Source: JBBRHF01 sp038223055 (GTDB lineage Bacteria > Actinomycetota > Actinomycetes > JACCUZ01). From it: a stretch of DNA of 41,650 bases. Positions 6,211-13,895 of this stretch are shown piece after piece (the first letter of the stretch is position 1; every line of letters starts with the position of its first letter). Location of the stretch: assembly GCA_038223055.1 (NCBI GenBank), contig JBBRHF010000012.1, positions 1 through 41,650 on the forward strand. Direction: 5' to 3'. The position numbers and the translations under genes were made by a program. The notes below the pieces were generated by a model that saw only the letters and a program-made list of their open reading frames with translations, had not been told where the DNA came from and made no database searches.

Positions 6211-8561
6211 GGGGGACTGGCGTCGCGACGCAGCCAGACGGTGCCCAAGGGCGGCACCCGCAACGTCACTGAGGCCGGGCGTCCGTGCCACTCATCGGTT
6301 GTGGCCTCGACCCCACCCAGGTTGCCGACCCCGCTGCCGCAGTAGACCTCGGCGTCGGAGTTGAGGACCTCGGCCCAGCGGCCGGCGACCGGCAGGCCGA
6401 CGCGGTAGCCCTCGTGCGGCAGGGCCGAGAAGTTGGCGATGCAGGCGAGGGTCGAGCCGTCGGTGCCGTGCCGCAGGAACGAAAAAACGTTGTTGCCGGC
6501 GTCGTTGGCGTCGATCCACTTGAAGCCGGCCGGGTCGGCGTCCCGGGTCCACAGCGCAGGGCTCTCGACGTAGACGCGGTTGAGCTCACGCACGAGCGTC
6601 TGCACGCCCCGGTGGTCGGGGTTGTCGTTGAGCCACCAGTCCAGCGAACGCGACTCGGCCCACTCGGACTCCTGACCGAACTCCGAGCCCATGAACAGCA
6701 ACTGCTTGCCGGGGTGCGCCCACATGAAGGCGAGATAGGCCCGCAGGTTGGCCAGCTGCTGCCACCGGTCGCCCGGCATCTTGCGCAGCAGCGAGCCCTT
6801 TCCGTGGACCACCTCGTCGTGCGAGATCGGCAGCACGAAGTTCTCGGTGTAGGCGTACATCATCGAGAACGTCATCTGGTGGTGGTGGTACTGCCGGTAG
6901 ACCGGCTCGCGGGCCATATAGGCCAGCGAGTCGTGCATCCAGCCCATGTTCCACTTGAAGCCGAAGCCCAGTCCGCCCAGGTGGGTGGGCCGGGTGACTC
7001 CCGGCCAGGCCGTGGACTCCTCCGCGATCGTCATGATCCCCGGCACCCGCTTGTACGACGTGGCGTTGAACTCCTGCAGGAACGCGACGGCCTCCAGGTT
7101 CTCCCGGCCTCCGTAGCGGTTGGGCTCCCACTCGCCCTCCTTGCGCGAGTAGTCGAGGTAGAGCATCGAGGCGACGGCGTCCACGCGCAGGCCGTCGACG
7201 TGATAGTCCTCGAGCCAGTAGATGGCGTTGGCGACCAGGAAGTTGCGCACCTCGGTGCGCCCGAAGTTGAACACCAGGGTGCCCCAGTCGGGCTGCTCGC
7301 CCCTGCGCGGGTCGGGATGCTCGTAGAGAGCGGTCCCGTCGAACCGGGCCAGCGCCCAGGCGTCCTTGGGGAAGTGCCCGGGCACCCAGTCGATGATCAC
7401 GCCGATGCCGGCCTGGTGCAGCTTGTCGATGAGGTAGCGCAGGTCGTCGGGGGAGCCGTAGCGCGCCGACGGCGCGAAGTACGACGTCACCTGGTAACCC
7501 CAGGAGCCGCCGAACGGGTGCTCGGCCACCGGCATGAACTCCACGTGGGTGAAACCCAGATAGCTGACGTGGCCGACCAGCTGCTCGGCGAGCTCGCGGT
7601 AACTCAGTCCCTGGCGCCACGACCCGAGGTGGACCTCGTAGGTGCTCATAGGGCCGGCGATCGGTGACTGGGTCGCCCGGCGGGTCATCCAGTCGTCGTC
7701 GCCCCACTGGTACGTCGAGGTGTGCACCACCGACGCCGTCGAGGGCGGGATCTCGGTCGCGAAAGCCATCGGGTCGGCCTTCTGGCGCCACACGCCGTCC
7801 TTGCCGAGAACCTCGTACTTGTAGCGGGTGCTGTCCCCGATCCCCGGGACGAACAGCTCCCACACGCCGCTGGAGCCCAGCCCCCGCATCGGGTGCGCCC
7901 GGCCGTCCCAGTAGTTGAACTCGCCCATCAGGCGCACGCCCTGGGCGCTGGGCGCCCAGACCGCGAAGGACGTGCCGGTCACGGTGCCCGCGAGGCCGTC
8001 GTAGGTGTGTGCGTGCGCGCCGAGCACCTTCCACAGCTGCTCGTGGCGGCCCTCGCCGATCAGGTGCAGGTCGATCTCGCCGAGGGTCGGCAGGAACCGG
8101 TAGGGGTCATCGGTGACGCGGCCCGGGCCGTCGTAGGCCACTTCCAGCCGGTAGTCGGGGACAGCGGAGCCCGGGACGGCGCCCGCCCACACGCCGTAGG
8201 CGATGTGCTTGAGCTCGTGGCGCTCCGGACCTACCAGCACGGCGACCGAGGTGGCCCACGGGCGCAGCGACCGGATGGTGACCCCGTCGGTGCCCGGGTG
8301 CGGGCCGAGCACCGAGTGCGGGTCATGGTGAGTGCCGGACACGAGCCGGTGCAGCTCGTCCTGGCTGACCGGCGCGGGCACTGGGGCCGTTGGTGGGGTC
8401 GCTGCTGGCGGGGTCGCTGCCGGCGGGGTCGCTGCTGGCGGGGTCGCTGCTGGCGGGGTGGGCGCTGGCGGGGTGGGCGCTGGCGGGGTGGCTGCTGGCG
8501 GGGTGGCTGCTGGTGGGGTCGCCTGCTGAGGCGGTGGCTTGGGGCGGCGCGGCGTGGTCAT
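6195..8561 (-). CDS. glgB: 1,4-alpha-glucan branching enzyme
   Basis: A 788-residue GH13 branching enzyme that introduces alpha-1,6 branches into the glucan made by GlgE. After a Pro/Ala/Thr-rich N-terminal tail (about residues 10-60) come the GlgB N domain, a CBM48 domain and the catalytic barrel. Asp461 in DGLRVDAVASM is the nucleophile; the acid lies in IAEEST and the third acid in ISHDEVVHGKG. ATG 8561 follows a GAGGGGAC ribosome binding site; in-frame extension upstream would run into mak. It is the last gene of glgE-treS-mak-glgB, 43 bp after mak. The tail is built from eight 15-bp repeats and is probably a flexible linker without catalytic role. Confidence 0.95.
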   Translation of the reverse strand: MTTPRRPKPPPQQATPPAATPPAATPPAPTPPAPTPPAATPPAATPPAATPPAATPPTAPVPAPVSQDELHRLVSGTHHDPHSVLGPHPGTDGVTIRSLRPWATSVAVLVGPERHELKHIAYGVWAGAVPGSAVPDYRLEVAYDGPGRVTDDPYRFLPTLGEIDLHLIGEGRHEQLWKVLGAHAHTYDGLAGTVTGTSFAVWAPSAQGVRLMGEFNYWDGRAHPMRGLGSSGVWELFVPGIGDSTRYKYEVLGKDGVWRQKADPMAFATEIPPSTASVVHTSTYQWGDDDWMTRRATQSPIAGPMSTYEVHLGSWRQGLSYRELAEQLVGHVSYLGFTHVEFMPVAEHPFGGSWGYQVTSYFAPSARYGSPDDLRYLIDKLHQAGIGVIIDWVPGHFPKDAWALARFDGTALYEHPDPRRGEQPDWGTLVFNFGRTEVRNFLVANAIYWLEDYHVDGLRVDAVASMLYLDYSRKEGEWEPNRYGGRENLEAVAFLQEFNATSYKRVPGIMTIAEESTAWPGVTRPTHLGGLGFGFKWNMGWMHDSLAYMAREPVYRQYHHHQMTFSMMYAYTENFVLPISHDEVVHGKGSLLRKMPGDRWQQLANLRAYLAFMWAHPGKQLLFMGSEFGQESEWAESRSLDWWLNDNPDHRGVQTLVRELNRVYVESPALWTRDADPAGFKWIDANDAGNNVFSFLRHGTDGSTLACIANFSALPHEGYRVGLPVAGRWAEVLNSDAEVYCGSGVGNLGGVEATTDEWHGRPASVTLRVPPLGTVWLRRDASPPPPDR
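8401..8520. repeat. Eight 15-bp tandem repeats in glgB
   Basis: Eight consecutive 15-bp units, most reading GCTGCTGGCGGGGTC with one to three changes, encode an ATPPA-like pentapeptide array near the N terminus of GlgB. Because the unit is a multiple of three, copy number changes would lengthen or shorten the tail without a frameshift. Confidence 0.95.
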
Positions 8562-8604
8562 CTGAGGTCCCCTCGGAGCGGACAGCGGTGGGCGCGGGAC
8601 ATGG

Positions 8605-10032
8605 TCACGGGGTGGTCGCCGCGAGGCGGGCGATCGCGGACATCGGGATGGCCAGCCAGCCGGGTCGGTTGCGCGCCTCGTAGACCACCTCGTAGACGGC
8701 CTTGTCGGTCTCGAAGGCGCGCAGCAGGACCGCCGAGTCCCGGGGGTCACGACCCGTGACATCGGCATAGCCCTTGCAGAAGGCGTTGCGATTGCGGTCG
8801 GCCCACTCCGTGGCGCGGTACTCGCGCTGCGCCGCGTGCGGGTGCTCGGCCAGCAGGTGTCGGGCGGCGTAGTCGAAGGAGCGCAGCATTCCGGCAACAT
8901 CCTTGAGCGTCGAGTCGAGGGCTCGACGGTCCTTCAGCGGCCGGGCCGGCTCGCCCTCGAAGTCGAGCAGCCGCCACCCCTCGAGGGTGCGCATCACCTG
9001 GCCCAGGTGGAAGTCGCCGTGGATGCGCTGCACGGCGACCGGCTCCTCGACCCGACCCAGGTCGGCGAACGCGGCGTCCAGCGCCGTCGCATGGGGCGCC
9101 AGGGCGTCGATCTCCGCGGTGGCCCGGGCCAGCCTCTCGCGCATGCCCTGCGCGAGCGTGGCCAGCTCCGCCGGTCCGAGTACGCCGGTGGGCAGCACTC
9201 TTGCCAGCGATTGGTGCACCTCGGCCGTGGCCACGCCCAGCCGGAACGCCTCGCTGGCGAAGTCGCCGCCGACCTCGTCGGCGTGCAGGTCGGCCTCTGC
9301 GTAGAGGTCGCGGACGCTGGTCTTGGCCATCTCCCAGCCCTCGGTGGCGTTGTGCAGGAAGACCTGGGCCATCGCCAGGCTGACTGCCGCGGCAGGAGCG
9401 GCGGGAGCGGCGGGAGCGGAGCCGTCATCGTCCGTCCAGCGGCCCTCGAGCCATCCCAGCGGCGGCGCGATGTGGGTGCTGCCGGCCGCCGCGAGAGCCG
9501 CGTGTACCTCGATGTCGGGGTTGATCCCCGGGGAGATCTTGCGGAACACCTTGAGGACGATCGAGTCGCCGAAGATGACCGAGGTATTGCTCTGCTCGGC
9601 GCCGATGACGATCGAGGCGCCCCCGGGCGGGGGCTCGGTGACGCTGGGGTCGCGGTGGAAGGCCCAGCCGTCGCCGCTGTCCTCGGCGACGATGCCCGCG
9701 AGCCACAACCCGGTGACCTCCTTATCGTGCAGCGCGTCGTAGAGGAACAGTCGCCTGCCATCCCGGTCGTCTTCCGCGATGAGGGCGTGGTTGAGCGTCT
9801 CGACCGGCTCGTAGCGCTCGACGATGGGCAACTGGTAGGTCTCGATGTCACCGCCGCTGTAGGACACGGTCACCAGCACGATGCGCACCGCCGGGAATTC
9901 GTGGCGCAGCCACCCCAGGGTGCGGGTGCCTTGCACGTGCCACGTGCGGCCCTTCCCGGCGAACCAGCGGGACCGGCCGAGGAACCGCTCGAGAGAGGCC
10001 ACCTGATCGGACGTGGCCCCGTGTCCGGTCAT
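8605..10032 (-). CDS. mak: Maltokinase
   Basis: A 475-residue kinase with an aminoglycoside-phosphotransferase-like fold. It phosphorylates maltose with ATP to maltose 1-phosphate, the donor for GlgE. The N-terminal cap (LERFLGRSRWFAGKGR) is characteristic. The catalytic loop is RIHGDFHLGQ with Asp340, and the metal-binding motif is LLDFEGEP. The ATG at 10032 overlaps the treS stop by four bases (ATGA, 10029-10032), so translation is coupled. In mycobacteria and streptomycetes TreS and Mak (Pep2) work as partners, and are fused in some species; here they are separate. A short Ala/Pro repeat (APAAPAAPAA) lies in the middle of the protein, another small tandem expansion. Confidence 0.94.
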   Translation of the reverse strand: MTGHGATSDQVASLERFLGRSRWFAGKGRTWHVQGTRTLGWLRHEFPAVRIVLVTVSYSGGDIETYQLPIVERYEPVETLNHALIAEDDRDGRRLFLYDALHDKEVTGLWLAGIVAEDSGDGWAFHRDPSVTEPPPGGASIVIGAEQSNTSVIFGDSIVLKVFRKISPGINPDIEVHAALAAAGSTHIAPPLGWLEGRWTDDDGSAPAAPAAPAAAVSLAMAQVFLHNATEGWEMAKTSVRDLYAEADLHADEVGGDFASEAFRLGVATAEVHQSLARVLPTGVLGPAELATLAQGMRERLARATAEIDALAPHATALDAAFADLGRVEEPVAVQRIHGDFHLGQVMRTLEGWRLLDFEGEPARPLKDRRALDSTLKDVAGMLRSFDYAARHLLAEHPHAAQREYRATEWADRNRNAFCKGYADVTGRDPRDSAVLLRAFETDKAVYEVVYEARNRPGWLAIPMSAIARLAATTP

Positions 10033-11732
10033 CGGGGTCCCCCTTCCGGGGGAGACAGCCGGAACCAGTAGAAGCCGTAGCCGGCCAACGTCAGCAGGTA
10101 GGGCAGCTCGCCGATCAGGGGGAACGCGACGGTGCCCAGCAGCTCCACCGGCCGAAAGCGCTCCCACCGGCGCAGGTGCAACTCGACGGGCTGCGGGAAC
10201 CGGGACAGGTTGTTGACGCACAGGACGATGTCGTCGCCGAACTCGCGCACGAACGACAGGACGCTGGGGTTGGAGCCACCGAGATCGGTCCACGTCCCCA
10301 TGCCGAACGCCGGGTTCTGCTTGCGGACCTCGATCATGCGCCGCACCCAGTGCAGCAGCGACGCGGAGTTGGCCAGCTGGGACTCCACGTTGGTGACCTG
10401 ATGTCCGTAGATCGGGTCCATCACCACCGGCAGGTCCAGCCGTCCGGGGTTGCAGGTCGAGAATCCGGCGTTGCGGTCGGGGGTCCACTGCATCGGGGTC
10501 CGCACCCCGTCGCGGTCGCCGAGCCAGATGTTGTCACCCATGCCGATCTCGTCGCCGTAGTAGAGGACCGGCGAGCCGGGAAGCGACAGCAGCAGCGCGG
10601 TGAACAGCTCGAGCTGGTTGCGGTCGTTGTCCAGCAGGGGGGCCAGCCGCCGTCGGATGCCGATGTTGGCCTTCATCCGTGGGTCCTTGGCGTATTCACC
10701 CCAGAGGTAGTCACGCTCGTCGTCGGTGACCATCTCGAGGGTCAGCTCGTCGTGGTTGCGCAAGAAGATCCCCCACTGCGCCGAGCGGGGGATCTCCGGC
10801 GTCTGGGCCATGATCTCCGAGATCGGGTAGCGCGACTCTCGCCGGACCGCCATGAACAGCCGCGGCATGACGGGGAAGTGGAACGCCATCTGGCACTCGT
10901 CGCCCGTCTCGGGGTCCCCGAAGTACTCCACCACGTCGGCCGGCCACTGGTTGGCCTCGCAGAGCAGCACCCGGTCGGGATAGAGGACGTCGACCTCCTT
11001 GCGCACCCGCTTGAGGAACTCGTGCGTGGCTGGCAGGTTCTCGCAGTTGGTGCCTTCCTCCTCGAACAGATAGGGCACGGCGTCGAGCCGGAACCCGTCG
11101 ATGCCGAGGTCCAGCCAGAACTTCAGCGCCTCGATGACGGCATCCTGCACGCGCGGGTTCTCGAAGTTCAGGTCGGGCTGATGACCGAAGAAGCGGTGCC
11201 AGAAGTACTGCTTGCGGACCGGATCGAACGTCCAGTTGGAGCTCTCGGTGTCGACGAAAATGATGCGCGCCCCGGAGTAGGCCTCGTCGGTGTCGGCCCA
11301 CACGTAGAAGTCGCCGAACGGGCCGCTGGGATCGGTGCGAGACGCCTGGAACCACGGGTGCTGGTCGGAGGTGTGGTTCATGACGAAGTCGATGATGACG
11401 CGGATGCCGCGCTGGTGCGCCGCGTCGACGAACTCCACGAAGTCCCCGATCGTCCCGAACTCCGGCAGGACGTCGGTGTAGTCGCTGACGTCGTAGCCGC
11501 CGTCGCGCAAGGGAGACCGGAAGAACGGCGGCAGCCAGATGCAGTCGACGCCGAGCCAGTGGATGTAGTCGAGCTTTTCCATCAACCCGGTGAGGTCGCC
11601 CGTGCCGTCCCCGTTGCTGTCCTTGAACGAGCGGACCAGGACCTCGTAGAAGACGGCGCGTTTGAACCAGGTGGGGTCGCGTTCCTCGTCGGGGAGGTCC
11701 GCGAAGTTGTCGATCACCTGGCGGTCGCTCAC
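10029..11732 (-). CDS. treS: Trehalose synthase (maltose alpha-D-glucosyltransferase)
   Basis: A 567-residue GH13 enzyme that interconverts trehalose and maltose by intramolecular transglucosylation. The catalytic triad is visible: nucleophile Asp217 in GIDGFRLDAVPYLF, acid/base Glu259 in VLLCEANQWP, and Asp328 in FLRNHDEL. A GTG at 11732 is used. It is the third copy of a triplicated 14-bp unit, so two earlier GTG codons between glgE and treS open five-codon mini-ORFs that each end in a GTGA overlap with the next start. No clear ribosome binding site precedes the start, so reinitiation after glgE translation is likely. TreS supplies maltose to Mak, encoded next. Confidence 0.95.
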   Translation of the reverse strand: MSDRQVIDNFADLPDEERDPTWFKRAVFYEVLVRSFKDSNGDGTGDLTGLMEKLDYIHWLGVDCIWLPPFFRSPLRDGGYDVSDYTDVLPEFGTIGDFVEFVDAAHQRGIRVIIDFVMNHTSDQHPWFQASRTDPSGPFGDFYVWADTDEAYSGARIIFVDTESSNWTFDPVRKQYFWHRFFGHQPDLNFENPRVQDAVIEALKFWLDLGIDGFRLDAVPYLFEEEGTNCENLPATHEFLKRVRKEVDVLYPDRVLLCEANQWPADVVEYFGDPETGDECQMAFHFPVMPRLFMAVRRESRYPISEIMAQTPEIPRSAQWGIFLRNHDELTLEMVTDDERDYLWGEYAKDPRMKANIGIRRRLAPLLDNDRNQLELFTALLLSLPGSPVLYYGDEIGMGDNIWLGDRDGVRTPMQWTPDRNAGFSTCNPGRLDLPVVMDPIYGHQVTNVESQLANSASLLHWVRRMIEVRKQNPAFGMGTWTDLGGSNPSVLSFVREFGDDIVLCVNNLSRFPQPVELHLRRWERFRPVELLGTVAFPLIGELPYLLTLAGYGFYWFRLSPPEGGPR

Positions 11733-11763
11733 TCGGGGTCGCTCACTCGGGGTCGCTCACTCA
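11725..11763. repeat. 14-bp repeat triplicating the treS start
   Basis: On the plus strand the unit TCGCTCACTCGGGG occurs at 11725-11738 and 11739-11752, with a partial third copy at 11753-11763 that includes the glgE stop. On the coding strand each unit carries GTGAGCGA. Reading leftwards, GTG at 11760 and GTG at 11746 each begin an MSDPE mini-ORF that stops at TGA overlapping the next GTG. Confidence 0.9.
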
Positions 11764-13761
11764 GGTGGCCTTGCGGACCGTGAACAGGTGGGCAGGTTCG
11801 TGGAACGGGTCCAGCCGCACGTAGTTGACCTCACCCCACAGGTAGGACGCCCCCGTCACCTCGTCGCGCACGGCGAACCGGTCCGACCAGTTCAGACCAA
11901 GCGCCGGCATGTTCAGCCGCACAGTGGTTTCGCGGGCGCCGAGGGAGTCGAGGTTGAGCACGACCAGCACGATGTCCTCGTCACTGGATCCGCCCTGGCC
12001 GCCCGCGGGTCCGACCTCCCGTTTGGAGTAGCAGATGACCTGGTCGCTGTCGCTGTGGTGGAAGGTGAGGTTTCGCAGCCGCTGCAGGGCCGGGTGGCGG
12101 CTGCGCAGGCCGTTGAGCATCGTGACATACGGCGCCAGCGTGCGCTGCTCGGCCGCGGCGGCGGCCCAGTCGCGGGGCCGGAGCTGGAACTTCTCGGTGT
12201 CGAGGTACTCCTCGCTGCCCGGCCGCAGCGCGACGTGCTCGAACAGCTCGTAGCCGGAGTAGACGCCCCACGACGGCGACAGAGTGGCGGCGAGAACGGC
12301 TCTGATCTTGAACGCCGGCGGCCCGCCGTACTGCAGGTAGGCATGCAGGATGTCGGGGGTGTTGACGAAGAAGTTCGGCCGCAGGAAGTGGCCGGTGCGC
12401 TGGGTCAGCTCGGTGAGGTACTGCTCGAGCTCCCACTTCTCGGTGCGCCAGGTGAAGTAGGTGTAGGACTGGTGGAAGCCGACCCGGGCCAGCGTCGACA
12501 TCATCGCCGGACGGGTGAAGGCCTCTGCCAGGAAGAGCACGTCGGGGTCGGTCTCGCGCACCTCGCCGAGCAGCCGGTCCCAGAAGTTGACCGGCTTGGT
12601 GTGCGGGTTGTCCACCCGGAAGATGCGCACGCCGTGGTTCATCCACAGCCGCAGGCAGCGCAGGATCTCGACGTAGATGCCCTCGGGGTCGTTGTCGAAG
12701 TTCAGCGGGTAGATGTCCTGGTATTTCTTGGGCGGGTTCTCGGCGTAGGCGATCGACCCGTCGGCCAGGGTGGTGAACCACTCGGGGTGCTCGAGCACCC
12801 ACGGGTGGTCGGGGGCGGCTTGCAAGGCGAAGTCCAGCGCCACCTCGAGCCCGGCCTCGCGCGCCGTGGCGACGAAGGCGTCGAAGTCCGCGAAGGTGCC
12901 GAGGTCGGGGTGGATGGCGTCGTGGCCACCCTCGGCCGAGCCGATGGCCCACGGCGAGCCCACGTCGTCGGGATCGGGATTCAGGGTGTTGTTGGGACCC
13001 TTGCGGTTGGTCCGCCCGATGGGATGGATCGGCGGCAGGTAGAGCACGTTGAAGCCCATCGCGGCCACGGCCGGGATGCGCTCCATCGCGGTCCGCAGGC
13101 TGCCCGAGCGCACCCTCCCGGTGTCGGGGTTGGTCACGACTCCCTCCGACCGCGGGAACATTTCGTACCAGCTGCTGAACAGCGCTCTCTCGCGGTCAAC
13201 CCACAGCGGCAGGGGTTCGCTGGCCGAGACGTAGTCCCGCAGCGGTCGTTCGGAGAGCTCGGCGAGGACCTCGGGGGACTCGGCGGCGGCCAGGCGCACC
13301 GCGACCGGCCGGCCGGTGTCACGCAGCGCGGTCGCGGCGTCAAGCAGCGCCGCTCGACCCGGGGACGCGACCGCCGCCTCGGCCGCGCGCTCCATCATCC
13401 GCGCGCCCTCCTCGAGCATCAGGTCGACGTCGATGCCTGCCGCGACCTTGATCTCGGCGTTGTGGTGCCAGGTGGCATAGGGGTCGCCCCACGCCTCGAC
13501 GCAGAAGGTGTATCGGCCCGCGGCGGGCGCGCGCAGCTGCGCCTCCCACCGGTCCAGGCCCTGGCCGACGGGGTGCATCGGAGTCCAGGGCCCGGCCCGG
13601 CCTGCGGCATCGCGCAGCACCACGTTGGCATTGACGGCGTCGTGCCCCTCGCGGAACACGACGGCGCTCACGGTGAAGGTCTCGCCGACGACGGCTTTGG
13701 CCGGCCAGCGACCGCAGCCCTCGGCGGGCTGCACGTCCAGGATGGGGATGCGTCCGTTCAT
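11761..13761 (-). CDS. glgE: Alpha-1,4-glucan:maltose-1-phosphate maltosyltransferase
   Basis: A 666-residue GH13 subfamily 3 enzyme that adds maltosyl units from maltose 1-phosphate to growing alpha-glucan. The N-terminal beta-sandwich and helical insert precede the barrel. The nucleophile is Asp384 in IFRVDNPHTKPVNFW and the general acid is Glu413 in VLFLAEAFTRP. The ATG at 13761 is chosen because the protein then begins like other GlgE proteins (GRIPILDVQP), and because TAAGTT lies 7 nt upstream, as expected for a leaderless mRNA; no ribosome binding site is seen. It heads the operon glgE-treS-mak-glgB and diverges from glgP with 134 bp between start codons. Confidence 0.95.
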   Translation of the reverse strand: MNGRIPILDVQPAEGCGRWPAKAVVGETFTVSAVVFREGHDAVNANVVLRDAAGRAGPWTPMHPVGQGLDRWEAQLRAPAAGRYTFCVEAWGDPYATWHHNAEIKVAAGIDVDLMLEEGARMMERAAEAAVASPGRAALLDAATALRDTGRPVAVRLAAAESPEVLAELSERPLRDYVSASEPLPLWVDRERALFSSWYEMFPRSEGVVTNPDTGRVRSGSLRTAMERIPAVAAMGFNVLYLPPIHPIGRTNRKGPNNTLNPDPDDVGSPWAIGSAEGGHDAIHPDLGTFADFDAFVATAREAGLEVALDFALQAAPDHPWVLEHPEWFTTLADGSIAYAENPPKKYQDIYPLNFDNDPEGIYVEILRCLRLWMNHGVRIFRVDNPHTKPVNFWDRLLGEVRETDPDVLFLAEAFTRPAMMSTLARVGFHQSYTYFTWRTEKWELEQYLTELTQRTGHFLRPNFFVNTPDILHAYLQYGGPPAFKIRAVLAATLSPSWGVYSGYELFEHVALRPGSEEYLDTEKFQLRPRDWAAAAAEQRTLAPYVTMLNGLRSRHPALQRLRNLTFHHSDSDQVICYSKREVGPAGGQGGSSDEDIVLVVLNLDSLGARETTVRLNMPALGLNWSDRFAVRDEVTGASYLWGEVNYVRLDPFHEPAHLFTVRKAT

Positions 13762-13768
13762 CGGGCCG

Positions 13769-13774
13769 AACTTA
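13769..13774 (-). promoter_or_regulatory. Putative -10 box of a leaderless glgE transcript
   Basis: TAAGTT on the minus strand matches TANNNT and ends 7 nt before the glgE ATG, placing it at -13 to -8 if transcription starts at the A of the start codon. No Shine-Dalgarno sequence lies in that gap. The -35 element is not obvious. Confidence 0.5.
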
Positions 13775-13882
13775 CCCACCCGAGCCCGTTCCTCACACGC
13801 GGGTGGGGCACTCAGGTGTCTCCGGCACTCTCCCGACATCTCCCCCGGGGATCTCCGTGTCGGCCGATGCCCGCCGTGCCGC

Positions 13883-13888
13883 TACCGT
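13883..13888 (+). promoter_or_regulatory. Putative -10 box of a leaderless glgP transcript
   Basis: TACCGT matches TANNNT and ends 7 nt before the glgP GTG at 13896, the same geometry as the divergent glgE box. No ribosome binding site lies between. The two promoters share a 134-bp spacer and could be regulated together. Confidence 0.5.
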
Positions 13889-13895
13889 TGGCCCG

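Noticed and set aside
8401..8520. Regular repeats that might suggest a CRISPR array
   Set aside because: There are no spacers; units are adjacent 15-mers that encode an in-frame pentapeptide repeat.
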